A stretch of 64,000 bases of DNA from assembly GCA_949710005.1 (NCBI GenBank), contig OX453274.1, positions 20,837,585 through 20,901,584 of the forward strand, in the 5' to 3' direction. Every line of letters begins with the position of its first letter. The stretch's first letter is position 1. Position numbers and translations under genes: made by a program. Below the pieces are notes generated by a model. The model was not told the origin of the DNA. It did no database searches and saw only the letters and a program-made list of their open reading frames with translations. This DNA is from Ricordea florida. Its lineage: Eukaryota > Cnidaria > Anthozoa > Corallimorpharia > Ricordeidae. Positions 11,402 through 23,487 of this stretch are shown here, piece after piece.

Positions 11402-11991
11402 GTTGCAGCTTGACTATTGGTGGTATCACCCTTAGACGCATAGAGCCTTTTATAAAACGATGTACATTCGGTTAAGATGTCTTTGTCTGAGGTAACAAAA
11501 TTGTTATCGTCGATTTTAATTTGACTGATTGTGCCTTGCTTATAATGCCTCTTTTCCATATTTAAAAAGTATTTTGTGTTTTTTTCCCTTTCATTGTACC
11601 ACCTAGCTTTAGATCTTAAAATAGCGCCTTTTGTGCGAAATTCAATCATTTTTTCAAGTTTATCCTTTTGTTCATGTAGTTGTTCTTCTAGATGGGAACT
11701 TTGCGTATCTGTGGTCTTATCAATTTGCTCCTCCAATCTGGCGATAGTTTGTTCTACTTCGGTTTCTCGTTGTTTCCTTTGGTTATTTCTTTTTGCGGAG
11801 TATCGTAGCGATTTCTCGCGCACTTTCATTTTTATAACTTCCCAGAGGAGTGATGGGTTGACCGAATCATCATCTTGATACTCTTCTTGTGTTTCCTGAA
11901 TCGTTCTTTTGATTTGGTTCACATATTCCGTTTCAGTTAGTAAGGAGGTGTTTAGTTTCCAAAAGCCCGGTCCTCGGGGATTAGAATGCAA
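11402..11991 (-). pseudogene. LINE ORF2 linker region, out of frame with the RT part
   Basis: It encodes the region between endonuclease and RT of an L1/Tx1 ORF2: GPGFWKLNTSLL, then a long charged coiled coil (EQTIARLEEQIDKT), then RSKARWYNEREKNTKYFLN, the usual run-up to the RT domain. It joins the RT frame at about 11393-11410, where a six-A tract (seen on +) coincides with a one-base shift. The frameshift and 5' truncation together make the copy defective. Confidence 0.85.
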
Positions 11992-12527
11992 TGAGATTCT
12001 AAGCGTTGTTCACCTAAGGCCAGATATATTCACCTAAGTTAGGGAGACGGTTTGTCGCAATACTGGAGCAAAAATGTAACCTTCAAGGAACAGGAATTAG
12101 ACAAAGACAATAAGATATCTCTTTTTTTTGTGAAAAGACGTATATGCATAATGATAAGCTGCGTTCCTCGGCAACTTTTCCTTTTTTTCAGAAAAGAAGG
12201 CAAAACATCTCTCAGAAGTTCTGTTGTTACGAAATATTTAGTTGTAAGATTTTTTCCACTGCATGCCTAAAGAAGCCCAGAACCAGTCGCTATTTGTTTC
12301 ATTTGGCCTGTGCCCATCAGATTACGGTGTTATCGAAATTTGGAAATTAACTCAGCGCAACCAACATTCGCAAAAACAAAACTGATGGTCCGTATCCTAT
12401 GCTATTTCTGAAGATTGATTTCTTGTAATGTCTACTTTATGATGAACTCATAGACAAGTCAAGTTGAATAATCCAAAAAAGAAAGATAATCAGTTCCATC
12501 AATTAAGCATAACTGGTTCCGCCGCGT

Positions 12528-12601
12528 GGCAAGCGTTTCCGTATGTTTTCAGTGCAAATGAAAAAAATTGAGGGGAGGGGAGGTGACATACGGAAACGCT
12601 T
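12528..12601. repeat. Small foldback hairpin
   Basis: GCAAGCGTTTCCGTATG (12530 region) and CATACGGAAACGCTT (12587 region) form an inverted repeat of about 15 bp around a purine-rich loop. It could be a short MITE; no target duplication was seen. Confidence 0.5.
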
Positions 12602-13149
12602 ACTGCGCAGGCTACCTGGTATGCCACATACCCTTCGTTCGATACGAAGAAGCTCAAAGGCAACATTGAACTGTAAGTAACCATTAAAAGAAGTCAATAA
12701 AGTCTAAAAAAGGTAATAAACTCACCGCACAAAGTTGATTATTAGCTAGTCATTTGTCTGCAATTGTTATTAGAATTAATACTTGAAAGAAGTCCCTATG
12801 ACGTGGGAATGGCAAAGCTACGTGTACAATAAAAATACTGTTGTTCATAAGAAGTGTTGTCATCTGCTGTTTTAAGAACTATTATCAACAAAGACCGTAA
12901 GAATTGTCATTTTATAGAAAGATGAAAGATGGCCATATACAACAGAACGGAGCTCGGTAAAGATGACTGGATATCGGCCTCGTGTTTTGGAATTACTCAC
13001 AAAGGCCAGAACTTTATCCATTTCTCATTTTATATCACTATTATAATTCTCTTCACAAAGACGTCGTTTAAATTCCTGTAAGAATATAAAGCAATACAAT
13101 CCGCGGCTGCATCTGGCTGTGAAGAATACAACCGGAGGGGAAGGTATAT

Positions 13150-15080
13150 TAAAAGATCGGAACTCTTACCTTACAAGCGGTCTCGTAAGGTATTACAAGA
13201 TATATATACTTACAAGCGGCACTTGAAAGGTTTCTTACGAGCGATTCTCATAAGGTTTCTTACAAGCGACACTCGTAAGGTTTCTTACGACCGACACTCG
13301 TAACGAAAATAGGAGCGACACATATAAGGTTTCTTACGAGCGACACATATAAGGTTTCTTACGAGCGACGCTCGTAAGGTTTCTTACAAGCAACACTCGT
13401 CAGGTTTCTTACAAGCGACACTCGTAAGGTTTCGGTATCTTACAAGCGACACTCGTAACGAATCTTAGGAGCGACACTCATAACGAATCTTACGAGCGAC
13501 ACATAAAAGGTTTCTTACAAGCGACACTCGTAAGGTTTCGGTATCTTACAAGCGACACTCGTAACGAATCTTAGGAGCGACACTCATAACGAATCTTACG
13601 AGCGACACATAAAAGGTTTCTTACAAGCGACACTCGTAAGGTTTCTTACGAGCGACGCTCGTAAGGTTTCTTACAAGCGACACTCGTAAGGTTTCGGTTT
13701 CTTACAAGCGACACTCGTAACGAATCTTAGGAGCGACACTCATAACGAATCTTACGAGCGACACATATAAGGTTTCTTACGAGCGACACTCGTAACGAAT
13801 CTTAGGAGCGACACTCATAACGAATCTTACGAGCGACACATAAAAGGTTTCTTACAAGCGACACTCGTAAGGTTTCTTACGACCGACACTCGTAACGAAA
13901 ATAGGAGCGACACATATAAGGTTTCTTACGAGCGACGCTCGTAAGGTTTCTTACAAGCGACACTCGTAAGGTTTCGGTTTCTTACAAGCGACACTCGTAA
14001 CGAATCTTAGGAGCGACACTCATAACGAATCTTACGAGCGACACATATAAGGTTTCTTACGAGCGACACTCGTAACGAATCTTACGAGCGACGCATATAA
14101 GGTTTCTTACGAGCGACGCTCGTAACGAATCTTACGAGCGACACATATAAGGTTTCTTACAAGCGACACTCGTAACGAATCTTACGAGCGACATTCGTAA
14201 CGAATCTTACGAGCGACGCATATAAGGTTTCTTACGAGCGACACTCGTAACGAATCTTACGAGCGACGCATATAAGGTTTCTTACGAGCGACGCTCGTAA
14301 CGAATCTTAGGAGCGACACATATAAGGTTTCTTACAAGCGACGCTCGTAACGAATCTTAGGAGCGACACATATAAGGTTTCTTACAAGCGACACTCGTAA
14401 CGAATCTTACGAGCGACACTCGTAACGAATCTTACGAGCGACACATATAAGGTTTCTTACAAGCGACACTCGTAACGAATCTTACGAGCGACACTCGTAA
14501 CGAATCTTACGAGCGACGCATATAAGGTTTCTTACGGGCGACACTCGTAACGAATCTTACGAGCGTCGCATATAAGGTTTCTTACGAGCGACGCTCGTAA
14601 CGAATCTTAGGAGCGACACATATAAGGTTTCTTACGAGCGACGCTCGTAACGAATTTTAGGAGCGACACTCGTAAGGTTTCTTACAAGTGACACTCCTCA
14701 GGTTTCTTACAAGCGACACTCGTAACGAATCTTAGGAGCGAAACTCGTAAGGTTTCTTACAAGCGACACTCGTAAGGTTTCTTACAAGCCACACTCGTAA
14801 GGATTCTTACGAGCGACACTCGTAACGAATCTTACGCGCGATTTTACAAGCGACACTTGTAAGGCTTCTTACAAGCGACACTTGTAAGGCTTCTTACAAG
14901 CGACACTCGTTTCTAACGAGCGACGCTCGTAAAGTTTCTTACAAGCGACACTCATAAGGTTTCTTACAAGCGACACACATGGTTTTTTTACAAGAAAAAC
15001 TCGTAACGAATCTTACGAGAAACAGACTCTTACAAGCGGCACTCGTAAGGATATCTTACAATCGGTACTCGTAAGGATAT
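13150..15080. repeat. 25-bp hairpin minisatellite array
   Basis: Roughly 75 tandem units of about 25 bp. The core is CTTACGAG, then loop CGACA, then CTCGTAAG, so each intact unit is an 8-bp stem with a 5-nt loop. Spacers alternate between GGTTTC and CGAATC types. Variants (CTTACAAG, CATATAAG, GACGCTCG) are arranged in higher-order blocks, for example near-identical stretches around 13430-13620 and 13690-13860. Stray units continue at 15335-15560. Confidence 0.95.
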
Positions 15081-15084
15081 CTTA

Positions 15085-15810
15085 CAATCGGTGTATAAAT
15101 GATCTGCTAAACAAAATGAAATCCGCTGTTTTTAAAAACAGTTTTGGAATTTACTTTAGACCGGTGAGAACTGTTACGGCTGTGCATCTGAGGTCATTCG
15201 CCGAAGGCAGGTCTTAAGATTTACTTATACAGCGGTATTTTAAATGACGTGAATGACATAAGGATTTTTTCTATATTTTTTGAATCAGTTTTTACATAGT
15301 GAGCTGTGCCCAGCTGCTAAGATTGATCCGTTTCGTACAAGAAAAACTCGTAACGAATCTTACGAGCAACGAACTTACAAACAGCAGATTCTTACGAGCG
15401 GCACTCGTAAGGATTCTTACAAGCGACACTCGTAATAACGAATCTTACGAGGGACACACATAAGGTTTCGTACAAGAAAAACTCGTAACGAATCTTACGA
15501 GCAACGAACTTACAAACAGCAGATTCTTACGAGCGGCACTCGTAAGGATTCTTACAATCGGTGTATAAATGATCTGCTGAACAAAATGAAATCCGCTGTT
15601 TTCAGAAACAGTTTTGGCAATTACTTAGGATTGGTGAGAACTGTTACGGCTGTGCATCTGAAGTCATACACCGAAGGCAGGTCTTAAGATTTACTTATAC
15701 AGCGTTATTTTAAATGACGTGAATGACATTAGCACATTTGTTCTATTTTTTGAATCAGTTTTTACATAGTGAGCTGTGCCCAGCTGCTAAGATTGATCCT
15801 TTTGTTTTTA
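15085..15810. repeat. Direct duplication of about 240 bp, spaced about 470 bp apart
   Basis: The segment starting CGGTGTATAAATGATCTGCT at about 15088 is repeated at about 15556 with a few substitutions. Both copies contain GAAATCCGCTGTTTT and end near CCCAGCTGCTAAGATTGATCC. A short block of hairpin-type repeat units separates them, so the duplication is of a composite unit next to the minisatellite. Confidence 0.85.
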
Positions 15811-16210
15811 ACCTGACTTTGAGTATAATGTAAGATATCGTGTTCACAAGGGGAGCCTCTCGTCTATGAGCAGCTTCTCTTATTCTTGGACTGTCGAGCG
15901 TGGAGAGAAAAACAACCTGGAGACAAAAAGAGCCGCGCGTTTGAGATTTTGAAGGAGTCAATCACCCCCCTACTGAAAAAGAATTGTCGATTTGCATAAC
16001 ATATGGTAATTAGAAACGGCTGTATAATATTCTTGATGTCATTTTTTCATTGAGGGAATTTAAAAATGAGTGAAACATAATCTTTTGCTTCTTATAACTT
16101 GCTGTCCTTTGATTTTAGTAACCTATATGGTTATTTAGCTTAGCTATGTACTTAAATTGTTTATACCACGTGGATCTTATAACTTGAACTAGACGCTCCA
16201 CGTAGCGTTA

Positions 16211-16828
16211 ACTCGGGCTTGCTTGGTTCGTGTATTGTGAAGCTTCTGTGCTTTTAGTTTACTGCTAAACTTGGTTTTTGAAAGTGCAAAATTGGAGTGA
16301 ACCGACGTACTTATTCAAGATACGGAACGCCACGCCGCGCGCAAAACGCCGCAGAATGCTCGAAGTTGGCACCACAGGCAGCCCAAAGCTGTTTATCTGT
16401 TGGTTTATAAGCTGCGATACAAGCAAATTGATAGTCACTACTAAAATATGATCTTACTCAATAGAAGTTATGGAATCATTAGTAATTGTGCGTTACAAAA
16501 TTGTTTAAATCGTAAATAAAGCCGTATTTCACGAAAACGCTCAACTTCTTTTGGTGTGGGCCTACCACGAATGGTGTGTGGATCTGTATGAGATATGAGC
16601 GTAAAATTCATGATTCTTTCGAAAATCTTCCTCAGAAAACGCTGCATTGCATACCAAACTCGACTCCCGAAGACCAAACACGTCGCATAGTCGCATGTCG
16701 CATGCACGATTAGTCATCCCTAGTTTCCACGCTCTCCACGAGGAACGCCTGGGACCATGACCCCCCATTTGGCGACCAAACCGCTAGCATTTTTAGACTC
16801 GGGCTTTGCTTTGTAAGCAAGCCCGAGT
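16211..16828. mobile_element. Harbinger-type MITE with CTCGGGCTTGC ends and TAA duplication
   Basis: It starts CTCGGGCTTGC and ends GCAAGCCCGAG (perfect 11-bp TIR), flanked on both sides by TAA. The right subterminal 90 bp matches the left end of the 2888-4012 element in reverse complement. There is no coding capacity. The 3-bp TAA duplication fits PIF/Harbinger. Confidence 0.7.
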
Positions 16829-18000
16829 AATAATTAAAACTACAAAATAAAAAAGCTCGTTATGTATATATATATATATACAAATACGTTATCTTGCTAG
16901 TACAGTGGAGGATTTAAGAAATTGCATTAAGCTCGAGTCTGCTTCGAAAGCGTTTTCCTACCTATTGACTGAGCGACGCTAAATTAAACAGCACAACCAA
17001 GACACCCGCAAACCATCGCCGACCACAAAAGTTTCCCTAGCCGTCCATTTCTACGTCTGGTGTTATAAGAATAAATATGTTGCAATTGAGTGGTGAAGCA
17101 GCCACTAGAATTAAAGCTGAAAAGGAGACTAAAGTCGCGCCGCAGTAAAAGAAACTGCCTATTTATTCATGAACTCACGTACCTGTTGAACGAGCCAGAA
17201 GCAAAGGCATTAAAATTAATGAATTTGGAAATACCTCCATGTGTCGTCCAAAACTGCTTATTATGAAAAGAACTGGCATTGTGTAGTACAATGGCAGGTG
17301 AATGGAATTCGGCAAGCAACATTTGTTTTTAAAAGTCGTACAATGAGAAATGGAAGGCATTGTATTCCTGAAAGTCATATCTTTTTGAAGCTATTGTTTG
17401 CTTCGGATGTGTGAGCTTTGTTGTGAAGTTGGAGAAATAAAGAATGATGATAGTCAAATTCCATGGGTCATCTTCGGTGAACCTGTTACGTTCACGAGTG
17501 ACGTAAACAAAGAAAACAAAGGAGACAACACAATAGAGCCTAGGAAAATAATTGGAAAAAAGAAAACAAAGAAAAACTTTACGGGTTTTTATAGCGAGTT
17601 AGTTATAGCTTGCAGGACAAATTCAGACCGCGACGTTTGAGACTCATGATTTTCCTTATTCCTCTGAAACGTTGTTTTGTGTGTGAGATTTCTCCCTTTA
17701 TCTTTCCGTTTGAAAGAAGAATTCGGTATAACGAGCGCTTATAAATTACACCTTGCAGTTTCCTAGCAACTCCGAACTATTTGGGTCGCAAATTCAAATT
17801 TTAATGTTTATCACCAAACTCCTTAAATCCCATCGTGGATTATCCCAGTTTGGATTATCTTTCTCGAGCGCGAATGACTACATTTCGTGATACTTTGTAA
17901 ATAACATGACTGTGCTAAGCTACCGGCAGAACAAAACTTTAAGACGATTGTTAATTACATGGAAAATCCAAAGTTACTATTGGCTCCGATGTTTCTTTTG

Positions 18001-18396
18001 TTAATAATAATAATAATAATAATAATAATGATAATAATAATAATAATAATAATAATATACTCCATTTATATTGCGCATATTCTATATTAATATTCATATG
18101 CGCCTTACAATCAGACCAATAGACCATGACACCGGGAACACGCCCTACTCTTTTCGAACAGTGCCATGGATTCTTTTACGTCCCACATTACAGATAGAGT
18201 TGTGAGACGGGGCCTACGGTTTATCGTCCTTATCCGAGAAGACTAGAAAGTCTAACCATTTGCAGATGCCATTACAAAGGCAGCACTTTTTACTCAATTA
18301 TTTTAAGACCATGAGTGTTGGTCCGGCCGGGGTTTTGAACCCGCGACCTCCCGCACGGTAGTCCGGTGCTCTACCAACTGAGCTAACTGGTCGGCG
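18001..18396 (-). repeat. Full-length tRNA-derived SINE
   Basis: On the - strand the head at 18396-18325 has an A-box (TAGCTCAGTTGGTAGAGC) and a B-box (GGTTCAAACCC). It is followed by a roughly 270-bp body and an (ATT)n tail (18003-18054 on +). The head keeps tRNA-like D and T arms, but the anticodon arm is poorly paired and no tRNA 3' end is present, so it is a retroposon with internal pol III promoter elements, not a tRNA gene. Confidence 0.85.
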
Positions 18397-18399
18397 GTA

Positions 18400-21300
18400 T
18401 ATACCAGACTGTAACATTTCTGACCCATCATCCCAGCAATAACTCGTGAATCCACGAGACCCACGAGCTACTACGACGTTGCCTAACTTACAATTGGTAC
18501 CATGAAAACAAATAAGATATTCGTCATATTTCTAAGGGAAAATTAAAAGAAGCGGATTGAATGTTTAAAATACCGAAAATCTATAGCAGCAGAAAACTCG
18601 ATTTCGTTCAAATTTCATAATGACCACTTGAAGAATTAGCTTGATGTCAGTTAAGCATGAGCATGTGCATGTAGTTAGAGTAGTGTGAAATGCCGATCTC
18701 ACACCAAAACAAGTTCTTTGTTGATACTTTTGCGGAATTTAGCTGGTATGAAATCCTCGCTCTGGAGCAGAGCGCGGTAAAATTGCAGTGTTAAGAAGTA
18801 CAGCCATGGCGGAGTGAGCCTACATAACAACAACTAAAAACAACAATATTTATTCACAGACGAGAATAAAGTACATTTTGCGCTAACTTGCAGGTTGCCG
18901 ACACCAAACGAGGCGAGGCAATATGAATACCAACAAATTGGATTTCTTTACGGGACTGCGCAATAATTATCAGGAGATGGGGGGGGGGGCAGTAAGAGGA
19001 GAGGGCGGCACAATGTAAACTTACAGCCTTAGGGAGGGGAGGGAAAGTAAATTTCTGGTAAAGTGGGGGAAGGGCAACTAAAACACTGACTGTAAGATTC
19101 AAATACCAAAGATATTTCCAAGAAACTGATGTCGAATGCGTTACTGCATGTACAAAGCAAGTAAAGGATTCAGGGTCATTTTTCGCCTCTCCCCGTCCTG
19201 ATAATTTTTGCACAGTCCCTTACTTGACATTTTTAAGAATTATATTCTAGACAAGTCGTATTATTTACAAAGTAAAGAAGAACACATCAAAATGATGAGA
19301 AATGAAGAAGAATTAAGTAGATTATTGCAGCGAGAAACTGAAGCGTTTCAAGAGTAATGGAAGGTGGAAACATGGGCTCCTGGTGGAAACAAAATAACTT
19401 TCAGCTGTTTATCCTGTGGTGTTTGAGTTTTAAAGTTATCGATCTCAATATACTGAATCTTAGATTTATACATCCTCTCTCTTTTTCTAGAATGTCTTAT
19501 CAGTGATGCTTCTCGTAATAAGAGATTTCTTCGGCAAGATTCGAATTGGTACGTCTTTGTGGAAGTCGCCCCATCAACGTACAAAAAATACCTTATTAGG
19601 CTTGGGACTCTGCAGCAAAAGATGCGAATTGGTATTTACTAAGCGACTCTCAGTTTTGAACGTCCCACCAATTTCAAAGCCATTTTAAGTAGAACCGAAG
19701 CAAAAGATCTCGTCACAATTACACTTGGACCAATTAGCGCTAGTCTCTAGGGCTCGATTGTCTATTTGGCCCTTGTCCAAGTCCTCAATAAGGAAATTGT
19801 CTCCTTGCCAACAAAAAGAATAAACACAGCGGCAGTTTGTTGTCACGAAAACGGGTTACAAGGATAATTTCATTGTCACGGAGTTTGTCATCAGCATTTT
19901 ACTGTGACTCTAGGGCTTCATCCATCCATGACTTGTTCGTGGTCAATAGACCATCTTTGCATTTGTGATACACTTTAAGAATCAGCCTCTTCGCTCAGTT
20001 GAGAGTACACAGATTCAAAAGACCTAAGATGCTAAAAGTTATTAGAGAGAGTTGTACGACCCTATTAGCGAGAGCGTTCCTGATGAACTTTTGGTTGGCT
20101 TATGTAGGTATGTTGAAGGTTCAACGGCTCAGTGTACGTTTTGCTGGTGAGATCTGTACGTTACACCCATAATAGCAAGTCAACAGGAAGTTTAGAATTT
20201 ACGGTGTTGGATTAGAGTATGTTGCAAAGCACAGTATCTCACTCTCTGTGAGCACGGTTAATGTAACTGACGAGCTGCGTGATAGAGCAATGCCAGACCG
20301 TGTGCGGCAGTTGCTTGGTAGACCACAATTTTAAACAGTTATATTCCCACGACCTCGACAGCGCAACAGAAATTCGAAATTCCAAAGCATCTGAGTGCCA
20401 GCTTCAAGTAGCACTTAACAAAAAAACACAGTGATTACGGTATCATTAGGGGACTTCTAAAGGTCGGAAGCTTCTCTGAACTGCAAGATATTGAGTCAAA
20501 TTGAATGTTTGGCCGGATTACAAGTTGAATGTTTGGATTACATGTGACGATATGTGTCGAAATTCATGCCAAGGGATGTCCTAGGTAGAGTGCAATGGCT
20601 TGAGAAATTAATTTGAAGATGCTGCAACCTTATATATATCATTGTGTATTACTACTTAAAGGAACGCTTCGTGTCTGTTCGTTATGTCTTTTAGTAACTG
20701 CGGGTCACAGATGTCTATGATATTCCAGTTAATACTGTTTCTCTCACTCCAGTAATAACTATCGACAGTCGATCAGAATTTATTCAATAAATGGTGCATG
20801 CCCCAGCGACACATACTACATTGCAATTGTATGTGTGACCGTCTTTACGTCAGATTCTACTATCCAAGTGTTATGAATAACAACGTTGATCAGTGAACCA
20901 GGAAGTCTAAAACCAATAGAGGTTGTTGCTTCGTAAAGAGCAATCGAGAACATAGAATCGAACCTTGCTCAAGTTGCTAAATCGTATCGTGTTCTTCTTT
21001 TCTTAAAGCAGCGAAGTATTTATATTCCGCTTTCGAACCGTGACGCATTAACAATAACATCAATGTTCACATACCCGGAAGCACGGGATAATTCTCTTTT
21101 TAGAGGGGGTGGTATGGGGATATTTGCCATATCGCTTATGAGGTCCGATCGTCGCGTTGCACTGTTTACATAAGTCCAGCTCTCGCCTTTAAGATATGCT
21201 GCTGAAAAATCCCTCGCAAAATATGAAGGGTTTTGGGTTATATTTTCTCAGATTACAGCAATTATTTACAGATCTTGCTTTTTTTTCTATAGCAATTTCT

Positions 21301-21490
21301 CGCCTTGCCGACATCCTGCCTGTAAAGACAGTCATTTTTGGCAAAAGAATTATTAAAAGCTTTTGGCTGTTTTTCTCAGTTTACGGTGCTTAACACGCAC
21401 AGTTACAGCCCTACTTCTAAATTGATGAATTTATTTAACTCATCTTTGTCATGTATCTCTTACGAAAGTAAGCAAATTATTTAAACTCAC
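18400..21490. other. No supported gene
   Basis: AT-rich sequence with a few short open stretches lacking splice borders or recognisable motifs, and a G-rich patch at 18978-19085. The open frame on the - strand at 18854-19213 has low-complexity composition and no family signal. Confidence 0.4.
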
Positions 21491-21509
21491 AAGTTTCGAA
21501 ACTTTTGAG

Positions 21510-21876
21510 CAAATATTATCTTCAAGTTCTCGTGCTGAAGCTCATTTTGCGCAAACTTCTCAAATCTCAATCAGCGGGTCAAAGTACTAATACGAACTCT
21601 GACGGTTCAGCGAAAGCCGAAGTGGGGTCCAAAGTCTCTTTGCAATTGACGTACTCTCCGGATAATCTTCGAGAAGCCGAAGTCATAAGACTTTTGGACA
21701 ATGGCGTTAAATACATAGGATACTTTTACAACAATAATCAGCCTCAAGTATCCAAAAGTTTAAAAGAAGATTTCAAGATGAACGAAGACTGAGGATACTG
21801 TAAGACTTGAAATTCTCAAAGGAGAATACACTTTTGCTGTAGAAAGCGGGAAAGACCTCGTAGAGACGCTTCAATA
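21510..21876 (+). pseudogene. Possible Ig-like ectodomain exon, frameshifted
   Basis: The open segment encodes KAEVGSKVSLQLTYSPD, an Ig-like beta-strand pattern, then VIRLLDNGVKYIGYF and SKSLKEDFKMNED. A one-base frameshift at about 21791 is followed in the new frame by EDTVRLEILKGEYTFAVE, a pattern like the E/F strands of an Ig fold, and then a stop near 21876. A TTCAAG acceptor precedes it. It lies 0.5 kb upstream of the juxtamembrane exon on the same strand, so it may be the receptor's extracellular domain, now broken or mis-sequenced. The Ig assignment is by eye. Confidence 0.35.
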
Positions 21877-22408
21877 ATAACTCTGGAAATTGCTAGTAGG
21901 TCAAATTATTCAGTTTAGTGTTGATCTAGTGATCTAGTACAGTGTACAGTTTAGACTAGCAATTAAACAAAACGGTTCGCATGGAAGCAACTGTAGCAGT
22001 AAAAGTAACTTTATTTCATTTTTTTTTGTCCTTCTTAAACGGGATCGGATACTAATATGATCAGAAGCCCTCTAGAAGTAAAACGATTTTTAGATGTGAA
22101 AAGAGTGCAATTAGAAATGTTAGCGGGAAAAGGCCGGATTACGCGGTCGTTTTCTTCTGAGCTCGTATGACTGCAATACTGAAGAAAAAACAATTTTGAT
22201 GAAATAATATTTTGACAGAAACTTTGTCCCACGATTAATTAAGGCTGTCCAGCTCTGTTTTGGGGACGTCAGATACGATCGCTCCTAATGCTTTATGCTA
22301 ATAATTTTGCATTGTGTTGAAAACTGTTTCTAAATCTATCTTGTTTGTCAACTTCTCTTGAATTTCTATCTACATGTATGGCACAACTAATCTCTTTTCT
22401 GTTCTCAG

Positions 22409-22450
22409 CTGGTTGCTCATTTATATATGAAGACTGCAATAAGAAAACAG
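22409..22450 (+). CDS. Juxtamembrane exon of the receptor-like gene
   Basis: A 42-bp exon bounded by TTCTCAG and GTAAGT, phase 1 at both ends, encoding GCSFIYEDCNKKT with two cysteines. It joins in phase to the transmembrane exon at 23092. Short cysteine-containing exons just outside the membrane are common in type I receptors. Confidence 0.6.
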
Positions 22451-23091
22451 GTAAGTGAAATTAACAGTCTAAGAGTTAGCCCGATAATGTTTGAATATTT
22501 TTTGCTAGCTTGCATGTAGATGAACTTCAACGAACGACAACTGCAGAAAAAAAAAGGGTGAAAACCTTCAAAGCTAGCTTGTTCAATTTTCTCGGGCTCT
22601 GGAAGGGCTTCGGGTTCGCTTTCTTTAATGTTGTTCGAGCGCTATTGAAGGATTACACTGAACTAAATCTTAAAACACTTCGCCCTGGCCTATTGCCAAT
22701 GGTCCACTCAGCTTCCAACCTGAAGTGGCTTCGTATGTATCTTCGCATTACTCCTGAAATGCGAGGTTCATGAAGCCTTTTAATTAGAAAGTGAATTCTT
22801 AGAAATTGCTTAGAAAGATATGAAAATATTACATAGTTATGGGCAGTTCATGAGGAGGTAGGGCACTTTAAAAAATTCCTTTGTAACGAAATATTAGGAC
22901 AGTCATACCTATATCAGTGAATAGCGGGAAAGCTTGGCAAAAGAAAGTTGTTTGCCACCTTGCTCAGTTCTATTCAAAGATCATAAACGTAAGCACACAA
23001 CTGTCGTAGTGTCTGTCTCTTCTCTTGTACATGTTTTAGTCCTTTATACAGCATTTCTGATTCAATCAGTATTCTCGTAATTACTTTTCAG

Positions 23092-23208
23092 TTGAACTTC
23101 TTTGGATAATAATTTTTGCGGGATCAGGGGCACTTGTTCTATTGATCTTCCTTGTTACAATGATCTGTTTCTGTCGAAAAAAGAAAAGGAGGAGAAAACA
23201 CGGCGAAG
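23092..23208 (+). CDS. Transmembrane exon of a type I receptor-like gene
   Basis: A 117-bp exon with an ACTTTTCAG acceptor and a GTAAGT donor, phase 1 to phase 1. It encodes a hydrophobic helix of about 24 residues (WIIIFAGSGALVLLIFLVTM) followed by ICFCRKKKRRRKHGE, a strongly basic stop-transfer sequence. This topology places the N-terminus outside and the tail in the cytoplasm. A LINE begins within about 200 bp downstream in the intron. The next same-strand coding exons that make sense are at 44323 and 46749, but the 44323 exon needs phase 2 at its start, so at least one intervening exon is missing or unrecognised. Confidence 0.75.
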
Positions 23209-23487
23209 GTAAGTACCGGATTTTTATTCAGTTGTTAACAAGGCCAGCTACTCAGTCGCTGTGATTTGCGAGTTCATGCCCGGACCAAAAGTTGTTTTAC
23301 CCTTAATTTATATCCAGTAGAGATCAGCATCTAATTTCTCACAGCAACATCGGTACAAATGAAGAAATACAATTGGTAAGAATATATATTGGGAGATGTG
23401 CGCATGTGTGCGTATGGATCGGACGCAACTTCGAAAGCTCTTCAATTCAACACAAAAATTTATTAATTTTGAGTAAAAAAAGTCGCA

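Larger units (their letters stand above)
8761..12010 (-). mobile_element. 5'-truncated L1/Tx1-type LINE with poly(A) tail
   Basis: On the - strand the element runs from about 12010 to a 32-nt poly(A) tail (seen as T32 at 8761-8792). The coding region begins just before the SNPRGPGFWKLN motif that normally follows the endonuclease in L1/Tx1 ORF2, so ORF1 and the endonuclease are missing. The long pure poly(A) tail suggests a fairly recent insertion. I looked for a target-site duplication next to the tail and at the 5' break and found none. Confidence 0.9.

Noticed and set aside
8740-12060. Target-site duplication of the L1/Tx1 LINE
   Set aside because: TTCGCACAAG beside the poly(A) has no exact partner near the 5' break; only a weak TCGCA match at 12055.
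13150-15080. CRISPR-like array of short palindromic repeats
   Set aside because: Units are contiguous with no unique spacers, and the surrounding DNA is eukaryotic; it is a minisatellite.
18325-18396. tRNA gene on the - strand
   Set aside because: Part of a SINE with a 270-bp body and (ATT)n tail; poor anticodon stem.
18854-19213. 119-residue - strand frame
   Set aside because: Spans a G-rich low-complexity tract, has no motif and no splice context.
22510-22773. 87-residue frame between the juxtamembrane and transmembrane exons
   Set aside because: Lies in the intron, with no splice borders or family resemblance I can support.
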